NCBI RefSeq assembly: GCF_004122105.1
Contig: NZ_SBKN01000001.1
Location: forward strand, 186,001-250,000
DNA: 64,000 bases
Direction of reading: 5' to 3'
DNA from: Flavobacterium stagni
Lineage (GTDB): Bacteria; Bacteroidota; Bacteroidia; Flavobacteriales; Flavobacteriaceae
The first letter of the stretch is position 1; each line of letters opens with the position of its first letter. The translations under genes were made by a program, and so were the position numbers. This document shows, piece after piece, positions 25,783-36,109 of the stretch. The notes beneath the pieces are model-generated. The model had not been told where the DNA came from and made no database searches. It saw nothing but the letters and a program-made list of their open reading frames with translations.

Positions 25783-25806
25783 TTGTTTGAAAGGTTAAAA
25801 TTTGCT

Positions 25807-25814
25807 CAAATGTA
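25807..25814 (-). promoter_or_regulatory. Promoter -7 element for gcvH (TAcaTTTG)
   Basis: Plus-strand CAAATGTA; exact TAnnTTTG on the minus strand, 24 nt from the ATG. It lies in the 75-nt gap behind sprA, in which I see no terminator hairpin. Confidence 0.55.
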
Positions 25815-25857
25815 AGGTTAATTCTCGGACTTAAAAATGATTTTTTTCAGTTTTCTA

Positions 25858-28800
25858 TTAGTTTCCAAAATTATAGCGTAAGGTAAATCCGGTACGTATA
25901 TTGGTAATTGGGAAAGAGGTTGAAATCACCGCTTTGGAGAAGGTATGATCATAGAAGAATATCGCCGTTAAGTTTTTGCTGAACGAATAATCCGCTGTCA
26001 TTTTTGCCGACCATAAATTCTGCCCACCGCCCAATTGGTTGTTATTATAATCCAAATAACGCACTATGGTTTTACTATTTCGATACGACAAATCCAATTT
26101 GATATTGATGTCACTTTTAATAACACCTGTTGGATTATCCGCTAGACGCGAAGAAATGATCACATCTTTAAATCGGAAACCTGTTCCCACAATGTACTCC
26201 AAACCTTGTTGTTCGGTTAATAAATTATTATCGAAACTGAAGGATAACGCCCGGTCTTTTTTCATTTCCAATAATAATTTAAACGAACTCTTAGTTTCAA
26301 AATCAATGCGGAATAACGGACTGAATTGTTCCACTAAATTCACATTACCCACAATGGTTTTTGCATAAAAATTATTGTTCAACGGATTCACAGCTCCTTC
26401 TACATAATCAATATTAGATCGGAAGGCATTGATAGTATACGATGCCTTATAATTATGTTGAATGGAGAATCGTTTAAAATTATCTTTAAAAAATTTATAA
26501 CGCATCAATCCACTGTACTTAATGTTCCATCCCGGGATTGGAATGTTTTTGAAAATACCCGTTGACACGGAATTCGCATCTTTACCCGTGTAGGCAGCAA
26601 TGAATGCTGGCAACAAGACATCTTGACTATTTTTTCCAAAATGTTCAGGGTATCCTTCCGCGTCTAAGTTGTACGGACCTTGGTAATATTGTTGCGCCAA
26701 ACGATGTGCAATAACCATACGGTTTTCTCTAAACTTATCAAAAGCTGCCGATCCAAACTCATCACTCGGTTGGAACGAGGTTAAAATCATATTGGTAGAA
26801 ATCGCAAAATTACCCGTTGTATACGGTGAGCGCGAATTATAATTTCCATTAGTCACATCATACTGCTCAGAGAAATTGGTCGCATACGTGCGATTACCCG
26901 ACAAATCAATTTTGAAGTCAGGGAATAAATCAATGTTCGCCGTAACATCTAATGTTCGGTTTAACACCTCAGTATAATTTTGGTTAAAATTCTGATAGGT
27001 GGTCAACCATCCGCGTTTTGCGGCTTCAAAACGCACGTCGTCTTGTAAACCAAATACAAATCCTAAAGAAGGTTTACTCGACCCGAAGAACCCTAAGCCC
27101 GGAATGAATCCCGGCAAGGCTGTCCCTTGATTTTCTGAGTAATTAATTTGAACATTTTTCACGCTTGTCAGCACACCGATCAATCCTTCCATAAACACAC
27201 TGCGTTCTGCTTGTGGTGCTACCGTTGTATTGGTGATTTTTTGACCCGGTTTGGGTGGTGCCGTTTGCGTTGACTTCGAATTCTTTTTTGTTTTGGTTAA
27301 CCCTAAATATTTATACAAGGTTTCCATGTTGAATTGCGTATTCAACTTGTGCGAACCTGAATTCTGAATCGTATTCCCTAAATTGTACACTACCCCATTG
27401 GCGTCGGTATACGAAGACAAAGCTACCGAAGCACGTTGCCATGAATACGTTCCGTTGTATGTATAGGTCGGCTTGATAAACGCCAAGAATGGAATTTTGG
27501 ATAATGGCAATTCGTAATTAACGGTCAACTGTTGGTTGTGCGTATTCGGTAATCCGGGATTCCAGAAATCGGTCCATAATGTGTACGTGTTATCAGGCAC
27601 ATTATTTTCATCCAAATAATTACGAACGATATTACTTGATGTCGCATTGAAATTCACTTTCAGCGATTTGGTCAAATTATAATTAAAACCGTATTGGTAA
27701 TTGAACAAATAATTACGTTGGTATAGGGTTTGCAAACCAATACCTTCCACATCAACCAAACGGTAATTTTGACGGTTCAACTGACGGTTAATGTTGGAAC
27801 TAAATGAAATATTGGAAGGCAAAAAATTAAAATTAAAATCACTTAACAATTTCCAATAACTGCTTTTCTGGAAGCGTTTCACTTTTTTGAACGGTTCCAC
27901 CGGTTTATTTTGAAAAGCATAAGTATAATCTACAGCCGTGTTGACTTGCTGATCTTGGTAACTTTCCAATTCATAACTGTGGCGATCCATTTGGTTATAG
28001 GAATACGACAAGGTTACATTTTCCACATCATAAAAATGCGGTTTTTGTTTTTCACCACGGTCTTTTTTCACCCCAATAAAATTGATACTCTTACGCTTGG
28101 TGTAATCCATAGCCCGATTGCGAATATTCCGTTTTTGCGCTTCATCGGCCGTATAATCAATTAATTGTTGCAATTCAATATCTTGATAATACGGATCGTA
28201 TTTAGGGGTAATGATTTCTTCACCCACCGCATAATTGAATGGAACATTCATATTCCATTTTTTAGGTAATAATTTACCCAAACTCATGTTGGTAACTACA
28301 TTATACTGCAAAATATCTTCACGACTACGCTCATTCGGACCCTGATCGATAGACCCAAATCCGATAGTACTCATTTTACCAGTAGCCGATAAATTGGCAA
28401 AATCTGCAAGGTTAGCATCTAAATTAGCTACGGCCGCCATACCGCCTTTGTTGTCCATATCGGCAATACGCAATTCGTTAAACCACGCTTCCCCAGCCAC
28501 ACGACGCGGATTTAAGGGATGTTGTGCGGTATTGAGAATGTGAGTATTATTTTTAATCCCCACCATCAAAACCCGAATCAATCCGAAATTAGGATTTCCT
28601 CGAATCCCTAGTCTTGCTTTGTTAGCTTTTCCAGAGAGTGAATTATCCAATTCGTCTTCGTATTTGAAATAGATTTCTCCCGGTGACGTGTAAATATGAC
28701 TTAAGGCTAAGACTTTTAATTGGGTCAATAAACTTAAGGAAACATCAATTTGATTGGCGTCAGGCCACACTGCTGAAGGCGTATTGTCATTGAATTGAGA

Positions 28801-31800
28801 TTTCTTTAAGGGCAACTCGATTTGATAGAAGTTATCGGTGACGTCATTACCAAAACGGATAAATCCGACCAATTCATCATCTTCAATAGAACTTGGTGTA
28901 TCAGGTAATGCCTCAGCATGTAAAAACATTTTGATTTTTTTAAACTGACGCATATCCACGCTCACATTTTTAAACACCCCGCGCGAATCACCAGGTTCCA
29001 AACCTAATCCGGAAGCGCGCAATGAAAGCGATTGCTCGTTTTGTGGAATCAACGTATTGTTTTGATACAATTGTTCCAATTGCACTCCAGGAGGCGTTAC
29101 ATAATTAATTGGCGAACGCGATCCATTTTCTTGAACATTCAAGGCTTGAACATCAAAGTCGGTTCCATCATCTGTGACATCAGTATCTACAGCATCTAGG
29201 GTATTTTCATAGCGTCTCCATTCGCCTCGAACCAAATCCAACGAACCAAAACGTAAGGTGATGGGTTGGTTGAATTTCGTCATGAAAATACGCATAAAAC
29301 GAATCGAACGAAAATCGGAAATACTTCCAATCGTGTTGGTAGGATACGCTACCGGAATTTTAAACTGAATCCAACGGGCTTTCACAGGCAATCCATTGGC
29401 AGCCGTTACTTCCGTTTCACGAATGTCTGTGATGTAATTGGCCCCAACATTGGACAAACTCGTTTGAGACACATTAACACGGTACTCATAATACGCATTA
29501 ATCGTATTCATGGTATTGTCTCGGTTGATATCTTCCACATCGGGAATGGTGGTCGAACCGCGATTCGTGTCGGTCACATCAACGGGTGAGTTTCCTTGTA
29601 CGTTGTTATAACTTTTGTAGCGTTCCAAAACATCCCCATTGGCATTTAGATAATAATTATAATTATCTGCAGCGGGGTCTGGGAAGGATGCAAAAGAGGA
29701 ATATTTAGCCGCTTCTTCCGCATCATTCAAACCGTCATAACCCACGTCTTGTGCATTACGATTAGTGGTATCGGTATCAAAAGCGTAAATTAACGATTGA
29801 GAAGCGGGAACATTCCCCCACGTTTCATTGGTGACCACTTGGTTTGGACCCAATCCGTTTTCATAAAACTTACGGCCATCTTTTAAAATATCTTCTGAAA
29901 TTTCACCCAAGTTAAAATAGATTTGTCCTGTATTGGTTAAATCTGCTGCTGCGCCTGGATTATTGGGATCATAATACGGATCCATCATCCAAAACTGGAT
30001 GTACTCCACATTCGATTGTTCAAAATTCGTTGAATTCAACGAACGCATAATCCCTCCAAAATTAGTATCAGGGTTGGGTAACGTTCCATCGGGTTGGGTA
30101 GCCGTACTAAAGTTATAGGGGCCGCGCTCTTGGGGATAAAACGATAAATCCAAAGTACTCACAACTTGTGACTGTCCTTGGGCAATTACCGTTTGTGGAT
30201 ACAACTCGGAACTATAAATACGACGCGTACTGTTTAGTGACAAATCGTCTTGAGTAATTCCAGTAGGTCGTTGTGTATAGAATATAGGATCAATGGTATA
30301 CCAAGCAATTTTTGCGCGTTTGAAACCGTAGTCTAAATTAAAACTAGTTCCATTAAAATCGGAATAATCCACATTCCCAGTAGCTGGACGTTCTGGCGTT
30401 GAAGAAATAAACCACGACAACGGGGAACGTAAATCGATATTGGTTTGTGACCCCTCAAAGTCGTCCACGTACAAGGTTGATTCGCCATTGAATCGATCCC
30501 CTTTCGGAGTATTGGGCATCAAATAAGCAATCTCTCCACGGAACGATACGTTTGATGGAACGTCGGTATCTACATTGGGTAATTTATTAACCAAACGAGT
30601 AAGGAAAGGAACTTCTGAAGATAAGTTAGTATTGATACCAAACATGGTGTTGTTTACCGATTCTTGGCCATAGTTTGATTTTTGAGTAAAGGGACGCTCT
30701 GACATTTTTAGGAATGTCGCACCCACCATCGCTTTGCTGTTGAATTTGTGTTCCACATTTACCCCCATGAATCGGCGGGTTTGTTGACCAAAAACCGAAT
30801 TGTTCTCTACAGATACTTCGATGGGTGTATTGGAAGCTTGAAGGGATGGGTCCAAAATTTGTACCCGTCCGGCTTGATAGTTTACAGTATAATCTACTCC
30901 CTCTACCAATCGACGTCCACCAGCCATCACGACCACAGAACCTTGAGGCACGTTGAATGCTCCAATTGGAATTCCTTCCCCTCCTGAGGATTTGAATTTA
31001 CCGCGCAATTGGAATTTGTTCTTCTCACTTTCTTGAAGTGCTGCAGCTTGGGTGCTTGTATATAATTTTCTAAAAACGTACTTGGATTGGTTAGCGTTGA
31101 AATCTGTGGTTAAAGTAGGATCCCCATAATAATTTTCAGCTGTTGTTCCTCTTAATTTTTCGAATAAATAACGACCAAACGGTTCGGCTTTGGTAAAGAT
31201 AATGCGTCCGTTTTGTTGGTCAATGGTTAATCCTTGTACAAAATCGAAAAATCCGTCACCACCTGTTTGTGGGTCGTTGGCAAAATTCAATTGATCCAAA
31301 GAAAATACACGTAAAAGAGGGGTGTCTTGCACTCCGTTAGGAAGCGGTGAAGTTGGATTCGCCTGTACAATATAGTTCAATGGCGAAGGATCCGTATATA
31401 AGATATTGAACTTGAAATCTTCTTTTTGCAATTGATAACCGCCTGGAATTTGATAGATATTTTTCATCATCAACCCCCAAATTGGTTTGTCAACAAACGT
31501 CAAACTACTTTTCAGCATTTTCAAAATCAACGATTGGGATGTAGGCACTTGCTGACCGCCTGTATTGGTATTGACTTGGGTAGCATCAACACCATCCGTT
31601 CCAAATTCCCCTACCTGATACACTTCTCCTCCGATGGTATATTGGTAAGCCACTGCTAATACTTCATCATTGGCTAGTCGTTGTTGTAAGGAAACATACC
31701 CCAATTGTGGGTGGTAGGTATATTCAGAAGGCGCTAATTTTCGAGCATTTTCCAATTTGGCATAATCCGTCCCTTCGCTTACTGGGTTGATATTGTTAAA

Positions 31801-33093
31801 GCCCGCACCCGCTGTGAAAATTTGGCGAATCCCCGAATTCAACAATCCTGTTGTGCCTATTAAAGCCGGATCATATCGGTTGTTCGAGTTGTCGGTTGGA
31901 GCATCCGTTGGATTCAAGAAGAATCCATTGGTGATCTCATCCGGGTGAACCGCTACAACGCGATTGTCGGCCAACACAGAATTATCATAGGTATCGGTCA
32001 ATCGGGTTTCCCCTAAATCCTGAAGCGCTATAATATTTCGTTGGTTATTATTGGTATTGTTAACGCGATTTTGTTTGTTGGTTACCCAAACTTCGATTCG
32101 GGTAATCTGCACCCGACTATCAATGAAGGGATAATTACGTAACGCAAAATCGTATTTGTTTTTAAAGTATTGGGATAAAAAGAAGTGGCGATCGTTATCG
32201 TATTCTTGTGCAAACAATTGAAAATCTTGAATCGTTCCACCGCCTTGCGAAGTCACTGTTTTCGTTTGTGATTTTTGTTCTGAGAAAACACCTGTTACCG
32301 TTGTTTTTCCAAATTGCAATTGGGCTTTCACCCCAAATAAACTTTGTGCTCCACGAATCAAAGTACTATTAAGTGGCATACTCACATTTCCGACTTCAAT
32401 TTTTTGAATGATGTCGTCTTCTGTGGGAGCGTATTCAAGTTTGATTAAGTTTTGAAAATTAAACGTGGATTGGGTGTCGTAATTGGCATTCACGTTCAAA
32501 CGTGTCCCCACTTTCCCCATCAAACTCATGCTGATGCGTTGGTTAAAATCGAAGGTCGTGGTCGAACGGTTACGCGGAGAAAACGAAGGGTTGTCTTGCT
32601 TGGTATGGCGTACTCCTAAATCCACTTCTACCGAACCTGTAGGCTTGATATCGATGGTATTACTTCCGAATATAGATTCAAAAAAACTAGAGTTTACATA
32701 GTAGCGAGGAAGTAAATCTTTTTTATCCTTTTCATCGCCTTTTCCTTCTACGGCTCTGGATTTCTTTTGAAAATAATCCCGCATGGATTCCCGCATCACC
32801 AATTGCTCGTATTCTTTTGGGGTCAATATTAACGGATAATTAATATTAAAACCTTCAAAGGTTTTAGTTAAAATGTAACGGTCAATGGTTGGGTCGTAGG
32901 TATAGGCTTCTACAACACTTTTGGGATCTCCTAATTTGATGGCTCCCGTGTTGTATCCTTCAATTTTTTCTCTTTCTTTTTCTTCCTCTTCTTCCTCTGG
33001 TGTTGTTTGTGCTTGGATATTCCAAGCAGTCAACATCAAAAAGAAACAAAAGAACTTGAGTAATAATGATTTATTCCGGCTGTTTGTTTTCAA
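25858..33093 (-). CDS. sprA: T9SS outer-membrane translocon SprA (Sov)
   Basis: At 2411 residues this is the largest gene here. SprA forms the very large single-chain beta-barrel through which T9SS cargo crosses the outer membrane, and it is required for gliding and for secretion of proteins with sorting domains such as the one at the left edge of this window. A signal peptide (MKTNSRNKSLLLKFFCFFLMLTAWNIQAQ) is followed by an acidic stretch and long beta-rich sequence with SprA features (WNFNFLPS-type strands, GLTKTKKNSKSTQTAPP linker, barrel end RTGFTLRYNFGN). Length is right for the family. It follows ruvA by 3 nt, so it is probably expressed from the ruvA promoter. Confidence 0.95.
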   Translation of the reverse strand: MKTNSRNKSLLLKFFCFFLMLTAWNIQAQTTPEEEEEEKEREKIEGYNTGAIKLGDPKSVVEAYTYDPTIDRYILTKTFEGFNINYPLILTPKEYEQLVMRESMRDYFQKKSRAVEGKGDEKDKKDLLPRYYVNSSFFESIFGSNTIDIKPTGSVEVDLGVRHTKQDNPSFSPRNRSTTTFDFNQRISMSLMGKVGTRLNVNANYDTQSTFNFQNLIKLEYAPTEDDIIQKIEVGNVSMPLNSTLIRGAQSLFGVKAQLQFGKTTVTGVFSEQKSQTKTVTSQGGGTIQDFQLFAQEYDNDRHFFLSQYFKNKYDFALRNYPFIDSRVQITRIEVWVTNKQNRVNNTNNNQRNIIALQDLGETRLTDTYDNSVLADNRVVAVHPDEITNGFFLNPTDAPTDNSNNRYDPALIGTTGLLNSGIRQIFTAGAGFNNINPVSEGTDYAKLENARKLAPSEYTYHPQLGYVSLQQRLANDEVLAVAYQYTIGGEVYQVGEFGTDGVDATQVNTNTGGQQVPTSQSLILKMLKSSLTFVDKPIWGLMMKNIYQIPGGYQLQKEDFKFNILYTDPSPLNYIVQANPTSPLPNGVQDTPLLRVFSLDQLNFANDPQTGGDGFFDFVQGLTIDQQNGRIIFTKAEPFGRYLFEKLRGTTAENYYGDPTLTTDFNANQSKYVFRKLYTSTQAAALQESEKNKFQLRGKFKSSGGEGIPIGAFNVPQGSVVVMAGGRRLVEGVDYTVNYQAGRVQILDPSLQASNTPIEVSVENNSVFGQQTRRFMGVNVEHKFNSKAMVGATFLKMSERPFTQKSNYGQESVNNTMFGINTNLSSEVPFLTRLVNKLPNVDTDVPSNVSFRGEIAYLMPNTPKGDRFNGESTLYVDDFEGSQTNIDLRSPLSWFISSTPERPATGNVDYSDFNGTSFNLDYGFKRAKIAWYTIDPIFYTQRPTGITQDDLSLNSTRRIYSSELYPQTVIAQGQSQVVSTLDLSFYPQERGPYNFSTATQPDGTLPNPDTNFGGIMRSLNSTNFEQSNVEYIQFWMMDPYYDPNNPGAAADLTNTGQIYFNLGEISEDILKDGRKFYENGLGPNQVVTNETWGNVPASQSLIYAFDTDTTNRNAQDVGYDGLNDAEEAAKYSSFASFPDPAADNYNYYLNANGDVLERYKSYNNVQGNSPVDVTDTNRGSTTIPDVEDINRDNTMNTINAYYEYRVNVSQTSLSNVGANYITDIRETEVTAANGLPVKARWIQFKIPVAYPTNTIGSISDFRSIRFMRIFMTKFNQPITLRFGSLDLVRGEWRRYENTLDAVDTDVTDDGTDFDVQALNVQENGSRSPINYVTPPGVQLEQLYQNNTLIPQNEQSLSLRASGLGLEPGDSRGVFKNVSVDMRQFKKIKMFLHAEALPDTPSSIEDDELVGFIRFGNDVTDNFYQIELPLKKSQFNDNTPSAVWPDANQIDVSLSLLTQLKVLALSHIYTSPGEIYFKYEDELDNSLSGKANKARLGIRGNPNFGLIRVLMVGIKNNTHILNTAQHPLNPRRVAGEAWFNELRIADMDNKGGMAAVANLDANLADFANLSATGKMSTIGFGSIDQGPNERSREDILQYNVVTNMSLGKLLPKKWNMNVPFNYAVGEEIITPKYDPYYQDIELQQLIDYTADEAQKRNIRNRAMDYTKRKSINFIGVKKDRGEKQKPHFYDVENVTLSYSYNQMDRHSYELESYQDQQVNTAVDYTYAFQNKPVEPFKKVKRFQKSSYWKLLSDFNFNFLPSNISFSSNINRQLNRQNYRLVDVEGIGLQTLYQRNYLFNYQYGFNYNLTKSLKVNFNATSSNIVRNYLDENNVPDNTYTLWTDFWNPGLPNTHNQQLTVNYELPLSKIPFLAFIKPTYTYNGTYSWQRASVALSSYTDANGVVYNLGNTIQNSGSHKLNTQFNMETLYKYLGLTKTKKNSKSTQTAPPKPGQKITNTTVAPQAERSVFMEGLIGVLTSVKNVQINYSENQGTALPGFIPGLGFFGSSKPSLGFVFGLQDDVRFEAAKRGWLTTYQNFNQNYTEVLNRTLDVTANIDLFPDFKIDLSGNRTYATNFSEQYDVTNGNYNSRSPYTTGNFAISTNMILTSFQPSDEFGSAAFDKFRENRMVIAHRLAQQYYQGPYNLDAEGYPEHFGKNSQDVLLPAFIAAYTGKDANSVSTGIFKNIPIPGWNIKYSGLMRYKFFKDNFKRFSIQHNYKASYTINAFRSNIDYVEGAVNPLNNNFYAKTIVGNVNLVEQFSPLFRIDFETKSSFKLLLEMKKDRALSFSFDNNLLTEQQGLEYIVGTGFRFKDVIISSRLADNPTGVIKSDINIKLDLSYRNSKTIVRYLDYNNNQLGGGQNLWSAKMTADYSFSKNLTAIFFYDHTFSKAVISTSFPITNIRTGFTLRYNFGN

Positions 33094-33096
33094 CAG

Positions 33097-33678
33097 TTAT
33101 AGGTTTTTTAAAGCTTGTTTGATTATGGTTTCAATGGTTGCATCAGGTTGGTCCTTCATAATTTTATCAACGACCTTTTCAGCATTTTTACGAAGAAATC
33201 CTAAAACTTCTAACGCAGATAACGCCTCATCCCGATTTGTATTGTATGACACCAGGGAAACTTCCCCTACATCATGGATTTTTAACACTTTATCCCTCAA
33301 ATCTAAAATTACACGTTGTGCCGTTTTTGCTCCAATTCCTTTGATGGATTGCACGGTTCCCACATCGCCATTAGCTATGGCTGCAATAATTTGTTTGGGA
33401 TCTAAAGAAGACAACATGGTACGCGCTATTCCAGCTCCAATTCCGGAAACAGAAATCAACAACTTGAACAATTCGCGTTCAGCTTTTTCAACAAAACCGT
33501 ACAAACTATGCGCATCTTCTTTAATTAATAAACAGGTATACAACCGCACCGTTTCAGTTTGCGGAAGTAAGCCGTAAGTATGTAAAGAAATATGAATGTG
33601 ATACCCCACTCCATTGCAGTCGATTACCACTTCTGTGGGTGATTTTTCAACTAATTTACCTTGAATGTGTGCAATCAT
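33097..33678 (-). CDS. ruvA: Holliday junction branch migration protein RuvA
   Basis: RuvA tetramers bind four-way DNA junctions and load the RuvB motor. The 193-residue product shows the N-terminal OB fold (MIAHIQGKLVEKSPTEVVIDCNGVGYHIHIS), the two helix-hairpin-helix motifs (LISVSGIGAGIARTML and IKGIGAKTAQRVILDLRDK) and the C-terminal RuvB-binding three-helix domain. Its promoter lies 20 nt upstream and sprA follows after 3 nt. ruvB is a separate gene 4 kb upstream at 37.2-38.2 kb rather than adjacent. Confidence 0.96.
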   Translation of the reverse strand: MIAHIQGKLVEKSPTEVVIDCNGVGYHIHISLHTYGLLPQTETVRLYTCLLIKEDAHSLYGFVEKAERELFKLLISVSGIGAGIARTMLSSLDPKQIIAAIANGDVGTVQSIKGIGAKTAQRVILDLRDKVLKIHDVGEVSLVSYNTNRDEALSALEVLGFLRKNAEKVVDKIMKDQPDATIETIIKQALKNL

Positions 33679-33697
33679 ATTTCTGATATAGTTTCTT

Positions 33698-33705
33698 CAA
33701 ATATA
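33698..33705 (-). promoter_or_regulatory. Promoter -7 element for ruvA-sprA (TAtaTTTG)
   Basis: Plus-strand CAAATATA; exact TAnnTTTG on the minus strand, 19 nt from the ruvA ATG. Confidence 0.6.
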
Positions 33706-33744
33706 GAAAAAATAGTTTTGATGCGTCATGCCTCAAAATCTAGC

Positions 33745-36045
33745 CTATTTTTTTACAATTAATTCTTTCAATCGTTTGCTTTTTTCTTGTGCATCAACCA
33801 CGGCTACAGCAGCCATATTGACCATCTCTTCCACACTGGCTCCCAATTGGAAAATATGCGCCGGTTTATCCATCCCCAACATTATGGGTCCGATGGAATC
33901 TACCTTATACAATTCTTTCAAGAGTTTGTAGGTAATGTTCGCCGATTCTAAATTGGGGAAAATCATGGTGTTGACTTTACGACCCGCCAATTTTGAAAAC
34001 GGAAATTTCGCTTTCAACATATCGGGATTCAAGGCAAAATCGGTTTGAATTTCACCATCCACAATCAAATCGGGATAATATTTATGCAAGTAAGAAACGG
34101 CTTCGCGGACTTTATTCGCACTTTCATGAGTGGACGACCCAAAGTTGGAAAACGAAACCATCGCAATAACGGGTTCCATACCAAACATACGCACCGTTTT
34201 TGCTGTCATTAAAGCAATTTTAGCTAAATCATCAGCCGTTGGATTCGGGTTGATTGCGGTATCTGACAAGAACATTGGCCCGCGATTGGTCATCATCATG
34301 TTGGTTGTCGCAATCAATGAAATGCCAGGTGCTTTTCCAATTAACTGCATCAACGGACGAACTACCGAAGGATAACTACGTGAATACCCAGATAACATTG
34401 CATCCGCATCGCCTTCATTGACCATCATGGCGGCAAAATAATTGCGTTCGCGCATCCATTTTTGGGCATCCAATAAAGAAATTCCGCGGCGTTGGCGTTC
34501 TTTCCAGAAAATTTCGGCATAGCGCATGCGTCGCTCGTCTTCTTCTTTGGTTTTGGGATCTAAAATCGGCACATCGGCGTCAAAACCGATTTCCTCTTTT
34601 AATTCTAAAATATCTTCTTTTCTTCCTAATAAAATAGGCTTTCCAATACCTTCTTCATAGACAATCTGGGCGGCTTTCAACACATCCAACTGATCGGCTT
34701 CGGCAAATACAATACGTTTGGGATCAGTTTTGGCGCGGTTGATCAATAAACGCACCATTTTATTATCCGAGCCCATGCGTTCCATGAGTTCTTCCTCGTA
34801 TTTTTCCCAATCCGTGATGGGATTTTGTGCAACGCCCGACTCCATTGCGGCTTTCGCAACAGCGGGTGCCACTTTGGAAATTAAACGTGGATCGAACGGT
34901 TTCGGGATAATGTAATCGCGACCGAAAGCCAACTTGGTTTCACCGTAGGCAATATTTACTTGCTCGGGCACCAACTCTTTGGCTAGACAGGCTAAGGCTT
35001 TAACTGCGGCCATCTTCATGGCTTCGTTAATTTTTGTGGCGCGAACATCTAAGGCTCCACGGAAAATATACGGGAATCCTAATACATTATTCACTTGGTT
35101 GGGATGGTCTGAACGACCCGTTGCCATGATGATATCTTTACGGGTAGCAATCGCTAAATGATAATCGATTTCGGGAACTGGATTGGCCATGGCAAAAACA
35201 ATGGGGTTTTTGGCCATACCCAAAAGCATTTCTGGCGTCAATATATTTCCTGCGGACAATCCTAAAAATACGTCTGCCTTTTTTAAGGCTTCCGTCATTG
35301 TAGTGCCTGCTTTGGCATTGGTGTAACGGCGTTGCAAATCGGATAAATCGGTACGGTCTTTATGCAGCACACCGTCTTTATCAAACATGACGATGTTTTC
35401 GGGTTTTACACCCAAAAGCACATAGAGATTCGCACACGCTAATGCTGCTGAACCTGCTCCAGAAACTACTACTTTAACTTTGTTGATTTTTTTTCCAGCC
35501 AATTCTAAGGCATTCAACAAGGCCGCTGAAGAAATAATAGCAGTTCCATGTTGGTCATCGTGCATAACGGGGATATTCAATTCCTCCACCAAACGTCGTT
35601 CAATTTCAAACGATTCGGGGGCTTTGATATCTTCCAGATTGATTCCGCCAAAAGTGGGTGCAATATTTTTTACAGTGGCAATAAATTCCTCCACGTTTTT
35701 TGTCCCAACTTCGATATCAAAAACATCAATATCGGCGAAGATTTTGAACAATAGTGCTTTCCCTTCCATAACGGGTTTTGAGGCCTCGGGACCAATATCA
35801 CCTAGCCCTAAGACAGCTGTACCATTTGAAATTACAGCTACAAGATTCCCTTTGGAAGTATATTTATATACGTTATCGACGTCTTTGGCAATTTCCAAAC
35901 AAGGCTCCGCTACTCCTGGAGAGTACGCTAAAGATAAATCGCGTTGTGTCGCGTATTTCTTGGTTGGAACAATTTTAATTTTACCCGGTGTAGGCTTCGC
36001 ATGATACAATAATGCGGCCCGGCGTTTACTCGAGTTGTTATCCAT
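33745..36045 (-). CDS. maeB: NADP-dependent malic enzyme with phosphotransacetylase-like domain
   Basis: Oxidatively decarboxylates malate to pyruvate, giving NADPH. The 766-residue product has an N-terminal malic enzyme domain (SLAYSPGVAEPCLEIAKD; the VVSGAGSAALACANLYVLLG nucleotide-binding fold; GRSDHPNQVNNVLGFPYIFRGALDVRA) and, from about residue 430, a phosphotransacetylase-like domain (KRIVFAEADQLDVLKAAQIV; VRPLMQLIGKAPGISLIATTNMMMTNRGPMFLSDTAIN). In this MaeB class the second domain is regulatory, sensing acetyl-CoA. It has its own promoter 21 nt upstream. Confidence 0.95.
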   Translation of the reverse strand: MDNNSSKRRAALLYHAKPTPGKIKIVPTKKYATQRDLSLAYSPGVAEPCLEIAKDVDNVYKYTSKGNLVAVISNGTAVLGLGDIGPEASKPVMEGKALLFKIFADIDVFDIEVGTKNVEEFIATVKNIAPTFGGINLEDIKAPESFEIERRLVEELNIPVMHDDQHGTAIISSAALLNALELAGKKINKVKVVVSGAGSAALACANLYVLLGVKPENIVMFDKDGVLHKDRTDLSDLQRRYTNAKAGTTMTEALKKADVFLGLSAGNILTPEMLLGMAKNPIVFAMANPVPEIDYHLAIATRKDIIMATGRSDHPNQVNNVLGFPYIFRGALDVRATKINEAMKMAAVKALACLAKELVPEQVNIAYGETKLAFGRDYIIPKPFDPRLISKVAPAVAKAAMESGVAQNPITDWEKYEEELMERMGSDNKMVRLLINRAKTDPKRIVFAEADQLDVLKAAQIVYEEGIGKPILLGRKEDILELKEEIGFDADVPILDPKTKEEDERRMRYAEIFWKERQRRGISLLDAQKWMRERNYFAAMMVNEGDADAMLSGYSRSYPSVVRPLMQLIGKAPGISLIATTNMMMTNRGPMFLSDTAINPNPTADDLAKIALMTAKTVRMFGMEPVIAMVSFSNFGSSTHESANKVREAVSYLHKYYPDLIVDGEIQTDFALNPDMLKAKFPFSKLAGRKVNTMIFPNLESANITYKLLKELYKVDSIGPIMLGMDKPAHIFQLGASVEEMVNMAAVAVVDAQEKSKRLKELIVKK

Positions 36046-36066
36046 TTTTCAAAATTTGTCTAACTA

Positions 36067-36074
36067 CAAAGGTA
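36067..36074 (-). promoter_or_regulatory. Promoter -7 element for maeB (TAccTTTG)
   Basis: Plus-strand CAAAGGTA; exact TAnnTTTG on the minus strand, 21 nt from the maeB ATG, in the 64-nt gap after queG. Confidence 0.6.
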
Positions 36075-36109
36075 TAAGTATCCGTTGAAAAGCGAAACAA
36101 TTGCGGGAT

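Noticed and set aside
35480..36004. 174-codon plus-strand open frame opposite maeB
   Set aside because: Lies fully antisense to a clear malic enzyme domain and shows shadow-like Ser/Ile composition.
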